From: Pokkaliibacter sp046614695
Lineage (GTDB): Bacteria > Pseudomonadota > Gammaproteobacteria > Pseudomonadales > Balneatricaceae
Reading direction: 5' to 3'
DNA: 53,517 nt
Assembly: GCF_046614695.1 (NCBI RefSeq)
Contig: NZ_JBKKHQ010000022.1
Coordinates: forward strand, 1 to 53,517
Shown here piece after piece: positions 1-8,840 of the stretch. The notes below the pieces were generated by a model that saw only the letters and a program-made list of their open reading frames with translations, did not search any database and was not told where the DNA came from. Made by a program: the position numbers and the translations under genes. The number at the start of each line of letters is the position of its first letter. The stretch's first letter is position 1.

Positions 1-27
1 TAGGTCATTGCCAGGCATCCAACACCG

Positions 28-61
28 ACACCCTGATCAGAGATGGTCAGGGTGTTTTTTT
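28..61 (+). terminator. Rho-independent terminator of an upstream gene
   Basis: ACACCCTGA (28-36) pairs perfectly with TCAGGGTGT (47-55) around a 10-nt loop, and a run of T follows. It most likely ends a gene lying left of the window, of which nothing recognisable remains here. No gene is evident between it and the start at 268. Confidence 0.85.
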
Positions 62-267
62 ATGCTTGGAAAAAGGCCTGGCCAGGACCAGTCAAACGCC
101 GCTCACTCCGTACTTTCTGCGCTGGTTATGCAGCCCTATCGCCTGCTATTCACGTTTATGCTTTGCCAGATCTGGTTCATTATGCCACTGCTATTGTAAA
201 ACTAGGATGGCACTACTCTTGAGAATGGCCATACTGCATAACAGCATGAATGGTAAGGAGGGTTCTC

Positions 268-1047
268 ATGGCATTATCAATCGATTTGACGGGGAAAGTA
301 GGGTTAGTGCTTGGTGTTGCTAATGAGCACAGTATTGCTTTTGGTTGCGCTAAAGCGCTGAGAGAGGCTGGTGCAGAGATTTGTCTTACTTACCTTAATG
401 ATAAAGCGAGAGCATATGTAGAGCCTTTGGCCAGCATGCTTAACTCTCCTTTATTGATGCCTTGTGATGTGCGGGAGCCTCAGGCACTTATTGATGTTTT
501 TCAAATGATCAAAGAAAAGTTTCAGCGTCTGGATTTTGTGATTCACTCGATTGCTTGGTCGCCCATCGACGATTTACACGGAAGACTGACAGACTCCTCT
601 AGTGAAGGTTTTGCTGAAGCTATGGACATCTCCTGTCATTCTTTAATGCGAGTAGCGCGTTTGGCTGAACCACTTCTCAGGGAAACCGGGGGCGGGACAA
701 TCCTGACGATGAGCTATCTTGGTGCTGAGCGGGTTGTACCACATTACAACCTGATGGGGCCTGTTAAAGCTGCACTGGAGAGCTCTGTTAAATATCTTGC
801 TGCTGAGCTGGGTGGCGCGAATATTCGGGTGCATACGCTCTCACCCGGTCCGATGCCCACTCGCGCGGCTTCAGGCATCGAAAAGTTCGATGAGTTACTA
901 GAAGAGGCCAGTTCCCACTCACCGCTCCATCGTATCGGATCACCAGAAGATGTAGGAGCGGTGGCGGCTTTTCTGGTCAGCCCGTTGGCTCAGAATCTGA
1001 CGGGATGTGAGATCTATATTGATGCTGGTGTAAATCTTATGGCGTGA
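268..1047 (+). CDS. fabI: FabI-type enoyl-ACP reductase (SDR family)
   Basis: A 259-aa short-chain dehydrogenase most like NADH-dependent enoyl-[acyl-carrier-protein] reductase, which performs the last reduction of each fatty-acid elongation cycle in the cytoplasm. The N-terminus has the FabI-style nucleotide-binding turn (GVANEHSIAFG) in place of the classical TGxxxGxG. The active-site region reads SYLGAERVVPHYNLMGPVK, giving the Tyr-x6-Lys pair of FabI, followed by the SPGPMPTRAASGI block. The ATG at 268 is preferred over an in-frame ATG at 250 because AAGGAGGG sits 5 nt upstream of 268. It appears to be transcribed alone. It could be a FabI-like paralogue rather than the essential enzyme, because other fab genes are not adjacent. 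Confidence 0.82.
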   Translation: MALSIDLTGKVGLVLGVANEHSIAFGCAKALREAGAEICLTYLNDKARAYVEPLASMLNSPLLMPCDVREPQALIDVFQMIKEKFQRLDFVIHSIAWSPIDDLHGRLTDSSSEGFAEAMDISCHSLMRVARLAEPLLRETGGGTILTMSYLGAERVVPHYNLMGPVKAALESSVKYLAAELGGANIRVHTLSPGPMPTRAASGIEKFDELLEEASSHSPLHRIGSPEDVGAVAAFLVSPLAQNLTGCEIYIDAGVNLMA

Positions 1048-1109
1048 GGCTGGGTTTTTCATCGACTTAACCTTAAGTATGGAGTTCATTTCTTCACCTC
1101 CAGAACTCT

Positions 1110-3059
1110 ATGACGACAAATTCTTCAGTATCGTTACCTGTTCTTCTGTCGGGGCCTGTGATTCGGAGAGTAAGCAAAGACTCACTACTAATCTGGATCG
1201 TAACATCGCAGAACGTTGATTGGGATCTTCGGCTCTTCCAAGGCATTAATGAGGATTCTGATGTTTGGCTTACCCCTGACGGGGAGTTTTCCTATTTTCA
1301 GATGGGACATCGCTGCTATCTGCATTTATTAAGCTACACATTAGCCAAGCCCCTGCCAGAGGGGGTTCCGGTCAGCTATTCGCTTAGCTTTCTGCAAGGT
1401 GATACTGCCATTCCTGTTCATGAAGCTATTGATGATCTTTGCTATGAAGGTGAGTCTCTACCTTCCTTTCTCTGGCGCGACAAGCTGTCTCCCTTATTTC
1501 ATGGATCCTGCCGGAAACCACATCATCCGTCAGGTGATGGTATGGTGAGAGCCGATAGTGCATTAGCAAGCAAACGTGCTGATCCCAGTAGCTGGCCAAC
1601 ACTAATGATGATGTCTGGTGACCAGATTTATGCTGATGATGTCGCTGGCCCGATGCTAAAAGCAATTCACCAGACGCAGGATTTATTGGGTCTATGGCAT
1701 GAGAAACTTGAAGGCTCATTGGTAGAGAGTTCTGAGGATCTTCTTGCCAGTGCCTATTGTTACTATGCACGACAAGAGCTTCTGCCTGAATCCAAAGATG
1801 GTGAACAGGTGGAGCAACGCTTCTTCAAAGGTGTAAAAAAGCCGATCTTCACTACTGATTCTGCCCACAATCATCTGATCACACTTAGTGAAATGATCGC
1901 CATGTATCTGCTGGTTTGGTCTCCCACCTTATGGCCTTTACTAGAGCTTGAGGAAGCGCCAGAGGGTATCAGCGAAGATCACCACAAGGCATATACTGAA
2001 GAGCTGGCTACGATCAAAGATTTCGCGCTAGGTTTACCGCAGGTAAGGCGTTTGCTGGCACATGTTCCTTCATTAATGATCTTTGATGATCATGATGTCA
2101 CTGATGACTGGAATCTTACTGCTGGCTGGGAGCAAGCTGCTTACGGGCATCCTTTTTCACGCAGAATCATTGGTAATGCTCTTGTGGCGTATTGCTTGTG
2201 CCAAGGTGCAGGAAATGAGCATGCAACGCTTAAGCCTCTCTTGCAAAGCCTGCGGCAAATGACAGAGAAGGCTGTAGCTGCAGGATTTTATGAACTGGAT
2301 GAGCAAAATAAACTGATCGACCAACATCTGCAGTGGCCAAACTGGGGTTACATCGTCCCAACCACTCCCCCCATGGTTGTGCTGGATACACGTACTCGGC
2401 GCTGGCGTTCTGAAAAGAACCTCAACAAGCCTTCCGGGCTCCTGGATTGGGAAGCATTAGTCGATTTTCAACAAGCTCTCTTTGATCATAAAGCGGTGGT
2501 GGTTATCTCAGCCGCTCCTGTATTTGGCGTGAAGCTTATTGAAGCCGTGCAGCGTTTCTTTACCTGGATTGGTAAGCCACTGCTGGTCGATGCGGAGAAC
2601 TGGATGGCTCATCCTGGTGCAGCGAATGTCATGTTGAATATCTTCCGGCATTCACGTACACCGCGTCATTTCGTCATATTGTCAGGCGATGTGCACTACT
2701 CCTTTGTGTATGACGTGCATCTGCGCTTTAAAAAACAGGGGCCGATGATTTGGCAGATCACCAGTAGCGGTATTAAAAATGAATTTCCAGGGAAGTTACT
2801 GGATATTTTTGATCGTCTTAATCGATGGCTCTATGCCCCATGGTCCCCGCTTAACTGGTTTACTAAAAGACGCTTAATGCAGATACATCCCAGACGGCCT
2901 GAAGAGGGAAGCCGTGGTGAGCGGCTAATTAATGCCTCGGGAATGGGGTATGTTAAGTTGGATGATGATGGTAAGCCCATACTTATCTCGCAGCTTACGT
3001 CAGATGGGCGCGATTTGAACTTCAGTGTGTTTGAAGGAGAGGAAGAGCAGTGGGAGTGA
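1110..3059 (+). CDS. PhoD-like metallophosphatase family protein
   Basis: A 649-aa protein with metal-binding blocks of the PhoD/alkaline phosphatase D type: SGDQIYADD near residue 170, MIFDDHDVTDDW near 325 and LSGDVHYSFVYD near 530. These blocks would bind Fe/Ca or similar metals for phosphoester hydrolysis. No clear signal peptide or Tat motif is visible at the N-terminus, so a cytoplasmic location is likely, unlike classical secreted PhoD. The physiological substrate cannot be read from sequence. It lies 62 nt after the FabI-like gene and may be co-transcribed with it. The ribosome binding site before the ATG is weak, so the start is less certain than the family call. Confidence 0.72.
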   Translation: MTTNSSVSLPVLLSGPVIRRVSKDSLLIWIVTSQNVDWDLRLFQGINEDSDVWLTPDGEFSYFQMGHRCYLHLLSYTLAKPLPEGVPVSYSLSFLQGDTAIPVHEAIDDLCYEGESLPSFLWRDKLSPLFHGSCRKPHHPSGDGMVRADSALASKRADPSSWPTLMMMSGDQIYADDVAGPMLKAIHQTQDLLGLWHEKLEGSLVESSEDLLASAYCYYARQELLPESKDGEQVEQRFFKGVKKPIFTTDSAHNHLITLSEMIAMYLLVWSPTLWPLLELEEAPEGISEDHHKAYTEELATIKDFALGLPQVRRLLAHVPSLMIFDDHDVTDDWNLTAGWEQAAYGHPFSRRIIGNALVAYCLCQGAGNEHATLKPLLQSLRQMTEKAVAAGFYELDEQNKLIDQHLQWPNWGYIVPTTPPMVVLDTRTRRWRSEKNLNKPSGLLDWEALVDFQQALFDHKAVVVISAAPVFGVKLIEAVQRFFTWIGKPLLVDAENWMAHPGAANVMLNIFRHSRTPRHFVILSGDVHYSFVYDVHLRFKKQGPMIWQITSSGIKNEFPGKLLDIFDRLNRWLYAPWSPLNWFTKRRLMQIHPRRPEEGSRGERLINASGMGYVKLDDDGKPILISQLTSDGRDLNFSVFEGEEEQWE

Positions 3060-3106
3060 TGAGTTGTTCACTCTTCTCTCTGCTCCGCTAAATCTTCGTG
3101 CACAAC

Positions 3107-3910
3107 TTAAAGCAGTGCGTATTCATCATAAAATGCAGCCAGCATCCGGGCGAGTTGCTGGGGCTTCTCTACCGGTAACATGTGTGCAGCGTCGTCCAGA
3201 GTATGCATCTGGGCTCCGCAAAGGCTGGCTGCGAGTTCCTTGACAACATCCGGGGGCGTTGAGCCATCCTCTTGACCTACGACACACATCGTGGGTAAAC
3301 GAATCCCTTCCAATGATCCTCGATAATCTGCCGTTTTCAGTGCCTCACAGCTGCCTAAATAGCCTGTTTTACTTGTTCTTTCTAGCTGTTTTTTGGTGTC
3401 TGCAACCTTCTCTGGGTGCTGCTGATGAAACTGCCGCGAAAACCAGACTTTCATAATGTTGTCGCTAAGGCTTACAAGTCCCGCTTCATTGACTTGCTCG
3501 ATACGAGTATCCCAACTTTGCTCAGAGCCTATCTTTGCTGCAGTGCCTATCAGCACCAGCCCCTTCACTCGGGATACATGATTTTTGGTGATGCACTGGG
3601 CAATAAGGCCACCTATAGACAGTCCACAGAAGACAGCTTCTTTAATTCCTAGCTTATCAAGCAGCGCCATAAGGTCTGCGGTGTGGTCTTCAATGGTGTA
3701 TGGAGGTGCAGGCGTGGGTGATTTTCCCTGACCGCGAAGGTCGTAACGTAATAGGCGTACCGTGGGGAGATGACACTGAATCTCTGACACGAGGCCGTTC
3801 CAAAGCGAAAGTTCGGTTCCTAATGCATTAATCAGAACAAGAACTGGGCCTTCGCTAGGGCCATCATAGCGATAGTTTAGTTGGGCAGTGTTAGTGAAGA
3901 GGTTGCTCAT
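3107..3910 (-). CDS. Alpha/beta hydrolase, 3-oxoadipate enol-lactonase (PcaD)-like
   Basis: A 267-aa alpha/beta hydrolase. The oxyanion motif is INALGTELSLW, the nucleophile elbow is GLSIGG (G-x-S-x-G), the acid lies in GQEDGSTPP and the catalytic His in DDAAHMLPVE. This pattern and the length match the PcaD family, which opens 3-oxoadipate enol-lactone in the beta-ketoadipate pathway. No other pca gene is nearby, so the substrate is inferred only from family resemblance. An in-frame start exists 24 nt upstream, but the ATG at 3910 has GGAAGGA at suitable spacing and is preferred. It converges on the PhoD-like gene. Confidence 0.72.
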   Translation of the reverse strand: MSNLFTNTAQLNYRYDGPSEGPVLVLINALGTELSLWNGLVSEIQCHLPTVRLLRYDLRGQGKSPTPAPPYTIEDHTADLMALLDKLGIKEAVFCGLSIGGLIAQCITKNHVSRVKGLVLIGTAAKIGSEQSWDTRIEQVNEAGLVSLSDNIMKVWFSRQFHQQHPEKVADTKKQLERTSKTGYLGSCEALKTADYRGSLEGIRLPTMCVVGQEDGSTPPDVVKELAASLCGAQMHTLDDAAHMLPVEKPQQLARMLAAFYDEYALL

Positions 3911-4040
3911 GAATCCTTCCTTCAAGTGGAGCATTACCTAAACCATAGACGCCAACAGGAAGGGAAAAAATGAAGTCTGATGGTACGCTGTGTCGTCGGT
4001 ATGTAACGACACAGCGAAAGTGATTAGCTCCATCCGTGAT

Positions 4041-4199
4041 CTAACGTTTGGCGATAATCCAAACCGCATGAACAATGCCTGGAACATATCCGCAGAGAGT
4101 CAGCAGAATATTCAGCCAGAATGCGCCTCCCAGACCGACTTGCAAGAATACGCCAAGAGGAGGAAGGATAATGGCAAAGATGATTCGTATCAGATCCAT
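4041..4199 (-). CDS. YqaE/Pmp3 family small membrane protein
   Basis: A 52-aa protein, MDLIRIIFAIILPPLGVFLQ at its N-terminus, then a short loop and a second hydrophobic segment ending GYVPGIVHAVWIIAKR. The LPPLGVFLQ-G and CGYVPGIVHA blocks are diagnostic of the YqaE/PMP3 (UPF0057) family of two-helix proteins, which influence membrane potential and stress tolerance. AAAGGAAA lies about 7 nt upstream of the ATG. It is read from the minus strand and its length matches the family (about 52 aa). It is a single-gene unit in a region that otherwise looks non-coding. Confidence 0.85.
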   Translation of the reverse strand: MDLIRIIFAIILPPLGVFLQVGLGGAFWLNILLTLCGYVPGIVHAVWIIAKR

Positions 4200-4388
4200 G
4201 ATGTGTTTCCTTTAACAGTGTTAGGTTGTTTGATCACTGTATTGCCATTGGGGACACAACGTTTGAGCGACAAGACATTGCCATTTCATGCATAAGCGTC
4301 TACCGGATCTAGAGGCTTTACACTCAGTAAAGACGCTGTATTGAGGCTTTGCTTCTATGTGTCACATAGCATTTCCAAAGGGGGAGTT

Positions 4389-5048
4389 GTGCGTAACTAT
4401 CCATTGTTGCTTCAAGGTTTCGCTACGGATGTCGCCCATGATGTGGCTCACATCAGGCGTGTAGTGAGTACTGCGAAAAGACTATGTGAGCAGGAAGGAG
4501 CGCATTCCGATATTGTCGAAGCGGCCTCCTGGTTGCATGACTGTGTGAACTTGCCGAAGGATCATCCCGAACGTCACCTGGCTTCTCGCATGAGTGCTGA
4601 TAAAGCGATGCAGTTGCTTGAGGGGCAGGGCTTTAGCCTTGAACAGAAGCGGGCAATTCACCATGCCATTCACGCTCATAGTTTTAGTGCTAATGTCGAG
4701 GCGAAAACCCTGGAAGCCTGCATTGTGCAGGATGCCGACCGGCTTGATGCGTTAGGTGCTATCGGTCTTGCCCGCACTTTCATGGTGGGCGGGCAGCTTC
4801 AACGAGCGCTCTATGCGTTGAATGATCCGTTTTGTCAGGAGCGTTTACCTGACGATAAGCGTTATGGGTTGGATCATTTTTATACCAAGCTGCTTTTGCT
4901 AGAGGAAAGCTTCAAGACGGAGGCTGGACGGCAGGAGGCAAAAAAGCGCACGGCCTACATGAAGGAGTATCTGGAAGAGCTGCGCCGGGAAATCGGTGAG
5001 CCATTGGATGATACCGATGAGCAGGACACATCATCGGTATCCGCATGA
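4389..5048 (+). CDS. HD-domain phosphohydrolase (YedJ-like)
   Basis: An HD-superfamily metal-dependent phosphohydrolase closely resembling E. coli YedJ. Metal ligands are visible in order: AHDVAHIRRV (first His), SWLHDCVNL (His-Asp pair), a His-rich HHAIHAHSF segment, and QDADRLDALGAIGLAR (distal Asp). The C-terminal DDKRYGLDHF block is also shared with YedJ. The biological substrate is not known for this family. The start is uncertain. GTG at 4389 follows AAAGGGGGAG and gives a family-like N-terminus; TTG at 4341 would add 16 residues. It converges on the HAD phosphatase with 7 nt between the stops. Confidence 0.75.
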   Translation: MRNYPLLLQGFATDVAHDVAHIRRVVSTAKRLCEQEGAHSDIVEAASWLHDCVNLPKDHPERHLASRMSADKAMQLLEGQGFSLEQKRAIHHAIHAHSFSANVEAKTLEACIVQDADRLDALGAIGLARTFMVGGQLQRALYALNDPFCQERLPDDKRYGLDHFYTKLLLLEESFKTEAGRQEAKKRTAYMKEYLEELRREIGEPLDDTDEQDTSSVSA

Positions 5049-5055
5049 TTGCTAA

Positions 5056-5712
5056 TTAGCGCAGGCTAATACTGGGCCAGCCCCGCTCGGATGCCGCCTT
5101 TTGCAGATTATCATCTGCATCAACCGCTACCGCGTGTGTGGCACGCTCCAGTAGAGGTAGATCATTAAAGGAGTCACTGTAAAAGTAGCTGCCTTCCATT
5201 GTGATGTGAGGATGCTGTTCCAGCCAGGCCTCCAGGCGCGTGACTTTACCTTCGCGGAAACTTGGAATGCCCGTAGGCTCGCCGGTATAGCGGTTATTTT
5301 TAATCTCCGCATCACAGGCGATGACATCATCCACCCCCAGGGCTTCAGCGATGGGCGCAGCGACAAAGTGGTTGGTCGCGGTAATAACCAGCAGAAAGTC
5401 ACCTGCGGCGCGGTGTTTGGCCAGTAATTGATGAGCCTTGGGAAGCAGCATCGGACGGATTTTGCGAGCGAAAAAGTCCGCATGCAGCGAGGCCAGTTCA
5501 TCCATACTAAACTGTGTCAATGGAGACAAGGAATGGCGCAGATGGGCAATAATGTCCAGAGTGCCTTCCATATACTGCTGATAAAACGCACGGGACTGCG
5601 CCTGAAAAGCCTCGGCATCTACCAGACCCTCCTCAGCCAGATACTGGCCAAAGGCCTGATCACTGTCGCCGCCGATCAAGGTGTGGTCTAGGTCAAAAAT
5701 GGCCAGGGCCAT
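5056..5712 (-). CDS. HAD-IB family phosphatase
   Basis: A 218-aa HAD-superfamily subfamily IB hydrolase (phosphoserine phosphatase / CicA-like). Motif I is FDLDHTL, with the nucleophile Asp at residue 7. Motif II is the Thr in VITATN, motif III the Lys in REGKVTRLEAW, and motif IV SDSFNDLPLL. The helical cap lies between motifs I and II. It should dephosphorylate a small organic phosphate, but the substrate cannot be assigned. The gene starts at an ATG with GAGGAGA about 8 nt upstream. Genes of this class commonly lie near rppH-ptsP in gammaproteobacteria, and here rppH diverges from it across 145 nt. Confidence 0.8.
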   Translation of the reverse strand: MALAIFDLDHTLIGGDSDQAFGQYLAEEGLVDAEAFQAQSRAFYQQYMEGTLDIIAHLRHSLSPLTQFSMDELASLHADFFARKIRPMLLPKAHQLLAKHRAAGDFLLVITATNHFVAAPIAEALGVDDVIACDAEIKNNRYTGEPTGIPSFREGKVTRLEAWLEQHPHITMEGSYFYSDSFNDLPLLERATHAVAVDADDNLQKAASERGWPSISLR

Positions 5713-5857
5713 AGCAATTTCTCCTCGTTGTGCAGTGCATTGTCATCATACGGGCTAAGCTGCTGTTTCCAAAAAGTTTTGATGATCATCAGCCCTTGGT
5801 GAATCCCGCCAGTTATGGAAGAATAAGGGAAATATCAAGTTACAGCAGGATGATTCC

Positions 5858-6355
5858 GTGATAGATGAAGACGGATTCCGGCCCAATGTGGGCATCATCC
5901 TGGCGAATGGTCAAGGGCAGGTGTTGTGGGCTCGTCGTGTCGGGCAAGATGCCTGGCAATTCCCTCAGGGAGGTATCAAATTCTCGGAAACGCCCGAACA
6001 GGCGCTGTTCCGGGAGCTCAAGGAAGAGGTTGGGTTAAGTGCCGAACATGTTGAAGTGCTGGCCTGTACCCGAGGGTGGCTTCGCTACCGCCTGCCAAAA
6101 CGTATGGTTCGTCATAACAGCCATCCTGTATGCATCGGCCAAAAACAGAAATGGTTTTTGCTACGCTTACTGGCTGAAGATGAACGCGTCTGTATAGACG
6201 GTGGCCATTCGCCAGAGTTTGATCACTGGCGCTGGGTGAGTTATTGGTATCCGCTGGGACAGGTTGTGTCCTTCAAGCGGGAAGTGTATCGCCGTGCCAT
6301 GCGGGAGCTGTCTGGAAGACATATGCGCCTGTTTCATGGTCAGGAGCCTTTTTGA
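5858..6355 (+). CDS. rppH: RNA pyrophosphohydrolase RppH
   Basis: A 165-aa Nudix hydrolase that removes pyrophosphate from the 5' end of transcripts and so starts RNase E-dependent decay. The opening MIDEDGFRPNVGI is typical of RppH. The Nudix box (GGIKFSETPEQALFRELKEE, then VG) occupies residues 38-60 with the canonical Gx5Ex7REUxEExGU spacing. The WQFPQGG lead-in is also characteristic. It starts with GTG, preceded by CAGGA. It is upstream of ptsP on the same strand, the arrangement also known in E. coli. Confidence 0.95.
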   Translation: MIDEDGFRPNVGIILANGQGQVLWARRVGQDAWQFPQGGIKFSETPEQALFRELKEEVGLSAEHVEVLACTRGWLRYRLPKRMVRHNSHPVCIGQKQKWFLLRLLAEDERVCIDGGHSPEFDHWRWVSYWYPLGQVVSFKREVYRRAMRELSGRHMRLFHGQEPF

Positions 6356-6477
6356 ACTGAAATGCAGGCTGAATCCGGCACACCAAGGAGGTGGCCTTTC
6401 AGTGCTGTCCTGCCACAGGAAAGAGGGCATCAAGCCTAGTACGTGACACATTAGTACGTAACAAAGAGGGAACCGCG

Positions 6478-8784
6478 ATGCCCAAGCTGGAGACATTGCG
6501 AAAGATAGTTCAGGAAGTCGACAGCGCTGAAACGCTGGATGCGGCACTGGAGCTTATCGTCAAACGCATTCGTCAGGCCATGGGCACTCATGTGTGTTCG
6601 GTGTACCTCTTTGATCGCGATCGTGACGCTTTTGTCTTGATGGCAACAGAAGGTTTGAATAAGTCTTCTGTTGGCCAGGTTACTATTGGTGCGCATGAAG
6701 GTCTGGTCGGTTTGGTGGGACAGCGTGCTGAGCCTATTAACCTTGATGATGCGGCACAACATCCGCAATTTCGTTACTTTGAAGAGACCGGCGAGGAGCG
6801 CTACAAGTCGTTCCTTGGTGTGCCGATTATTCACCAGCGTCGTGTCTTGGGCGTTCTTATCGTTCAGCAGCGCGACCAGCGCCGTTTTGATGAAGGTGAT
6901 GAAGCCTTCCTCGTCACCATGTCAGCTCAGTTGGCCGGTATCCTTGCTCATGCCGAGGCAACTGTTGGTATTAGCCCTTCGCGCCATCGTAATCAGAGTA
7001 CCAGTGCAGAAACACGCTATGACGGTATCGCCGCATCGCCGGGTGTTGCCATTGGTACTGGTGTTGTTATGGCGACTCCGGCTGATCTTGACGCAGTACC
7101 TGCCAAAGCCATTACTGGCGAACGAATTGATCAGGAAGTGCAGCGTTTCACGGCAGCCCTGAAACTGGTTCGACGTGACATCAAAGCTGTAGGCCGGACT
7201 CTGGAGAAGCGGCTTCGAAAAGACGAAGCAGCACTCTTTGATGTGTATCTGCGCATGCTGGATGATCATGCCCTGCCGGCAGAAGTCGTCACTCAGATCA
7301 AAACGGGTAACTGGGCTCAGGGCGCATTGTGCACTGTGGTTCAGGGCCATATTCGCCAGTTCTCAATGATGGATGATGCCTATCTGCGTGAGAGAGCATC
7401 GGATATTCGGGATCTGGGTCGGCGGATTCTTGCCTATCTGCAGGAAGAAGCGCGTACTGAGCCCAAGGAATATCCACCCCAGACCGTACTGGTCGCGGAA
7501 GAAGTGACGCCCGCCATGCTGGGTGAGGTGCCTCCTGAGTGTCTGGTTGGTCTGGTATCGATGATGGGGTCATCGAATTCCCATGCCGCGATCCTGGCCC
7601 GTTCCATGGGAATCCCTACCCTTATGGGGGCGGTGGATTTGCCGATGACCACGCTGGAAGGTCAGGAGCTGATTGTCGATGGCTACATGGGGCGTGTCTT
7701 TGTTAATGCCAGTGCGGATCTGCGTCATTACTACGAGCTGATTTTGGCGGAAGAACGTAGCCTGACAGAGGGTCTTGAGGCGCTGAAAGATCTGCCTGCC
7801 GAAACCTGTGATGGTTATCGAATGCCGTTGTGGGTCAACACCGCGTTGGGCGCCGATGTTACCCGTTCACTTGAACGTGGCGCTGAGGGGATCGGTCTCT
7901 ATCGCACCGAAGTACCGTTCATGATCCGTGAGTCCTTTCCTACGGAAGCTGAGCAGGTTCAAAGTTACCGGATCCAGCTGGAGTCCTTTGCGCCGCGTAA
8001 TGTGACCATGCGTACTCTCGATATTGGTGGTGACAAGGCGCTGCCTTACTTCCCCATTGAGGAAGATAACCCCTTCCTGGGTTGGCGTGGTATTCGTGTC
8101 ACGCTGGACCATCCCGAGATTCTCAAGATCCAGGTGCGAGCGATGCTCAAGGCCAGTCAGGGCCTGAATAACCTGCGGATCATGCTGCCGATGATCACCT
8201 ACGTCAGCGAAGTGATTGAGGCAAAACAGTTTATCCACGATGCCGTATCAGAGCTGCGTGATGAAGGCCTGGAGATCAAGACCCCTGAAATTGGCGTCAT
8301 GATCGAGGTGCCAGCCGCGGTGTATATGGCTGGTGATATTGCTCGTCATGTGGACTTCATGTCGGTGGGAAGTAATGACCTTACCCAGTACCTGCTGGCG
8401 GTCGACCGTAATAATCCCCGCGTTGCAGGGCTTTATGACTCTTATCATCCCGCGGTGCTAAAGGCACTGCAGCATGTGATCAATGAGGGCCATAAAGTTG
8501 GCGTGCAGGTCAGTATTTGCGGCGAGATGGCAGGTGATCCTGGCGGCGCCATTCTGCTGATGGCAATGGGTTATGACGTGCTTTCCATGAGTCCGATCAA
8601 CCTGCCTCGGGTGAAGGCAGCGATTCGCGCGACAACCATCGAGCGTGCTCGTACCCTGCTGAATTACATCATGACCCTGAACGATCCTAAGGAAGTCGAA
8701 GCCGCTATTTTTGACGTACTGAACGAGTCCGGCGTAGGGCGACTGACGAACCGGCGAGCGGCAGCTTCTGATTCTCTGAACTAG
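6478..8784 (+). CDS. ptsP: PtsP, phosphoenolpyruvate-protein phosphotransferase (PTS-Ntr EI)
   Basis: Enzyme I of the nitrogen PTS, 768 aa. An N-terminal GAF domain (about residues 20-165, with SVYLFDRD and GLVGLV segments) precedes the enzyme I N-terminal domain. The phospho-histidine, His369, lies in SSNSHAAILARSMGIPTLMG. The C-terminal PEP-binding barrel shows GIGLYRTE, IMLPMI, VMIEVPAA, VGSNDLTQY and ICGEMAG. It passes phosphate from PEP to NPr and EIIA-Ntr in a regulatory cascade. ATG at 6478 is chosen over an ORF extension to 6391 because AAAGAGGGA sits directly upstream and the N-terminus then matches the family. Confidence 0.95.
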   Translation: MPKLETLRKIVQEVDSAETLDAALELIVKRIRQAMGTHVCSVYLFDRDRDAFVLMATEGLNKSSVGQVTIGAHEGLVGLVGQRAEPINLDDAAQHPQFRYFEETGEERYKSFLGVPIIHQRRVLGVLIVQQRDQRRFDEGDEAFLVTMSAQLAGILAHAEATVGISPSRHRNQSTSAETRYDGIAASPGVAIGTGVVMATPADLDAVPAKAITGERIDQEVQRFTAALKLVRRDIKAVGRTLEKRLRKDEAALFDVYLRMLDDHALPAEVVTQIKTGNWAQGALCTVVQGHIRQFSMMDDAYLRERASDIRDLGRRILAYLQEEARTEPKEYPPQTVLVAEEVTPAMLGEVPPECLVGLVSMMGSSNSHAAILARSMGIPTLMGAVDLPMTTLEGQELIVDGYMGRVFVNASADLRHYYELILAEERSLTEGLEALKDLPAETCDGYRMPLWVNTALGADVTRSLERGAEGIGLYRTEVPFMIRESFPTEAEQVQSYRIQLESFAPRNVTMRTLDIGGDKALPYFPIEEDNPFLGWRGIRVTLDHPEILKIQVRAMLKASQGLNNLRIMLPMITYVSEVIEAKQFIHDAVSELRDEGLEIKTPEIGVMIEVPAAVYMAGDIARHVDFMSVGSNDLTQYLLAVDRNNPRVAGLYDSYHPAVLKALQHVINEGHKVGVQVSICGEMAGDPGGAILLMAMGYDVLSMSPINLPRVKAAIRATTIERARTLLNYIMTLNDPKEVEAAIFDVLNESGVGRLTNRRAAASDSLN

Positions 8785-8811
8785 TGTGTCGACCGTCTGC
8801 GGTCCTTAAAG

Positions 8812-8840
8812 AACCCGAGGCTATTGTCTCGGGTTTTTTT
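8812..8840 (+). terminator. Rho-independent terminator after ptsP
   Basis: AACCCGAG (8812-8819) pairs with CTCGGGTT (8828-8835), followed by a T run. It ends the rppH-ptsP transcript and abuts the 3' end of the convergent kinase gene. Confidence 0.9.

Noticed and set aside
3990..4295. 101-aa + strand ORF
   Set aside because: The opposite strand encodes a clear YqaE/Pmp3 protein at 4041-4199, so the + strand frame is a shadow.
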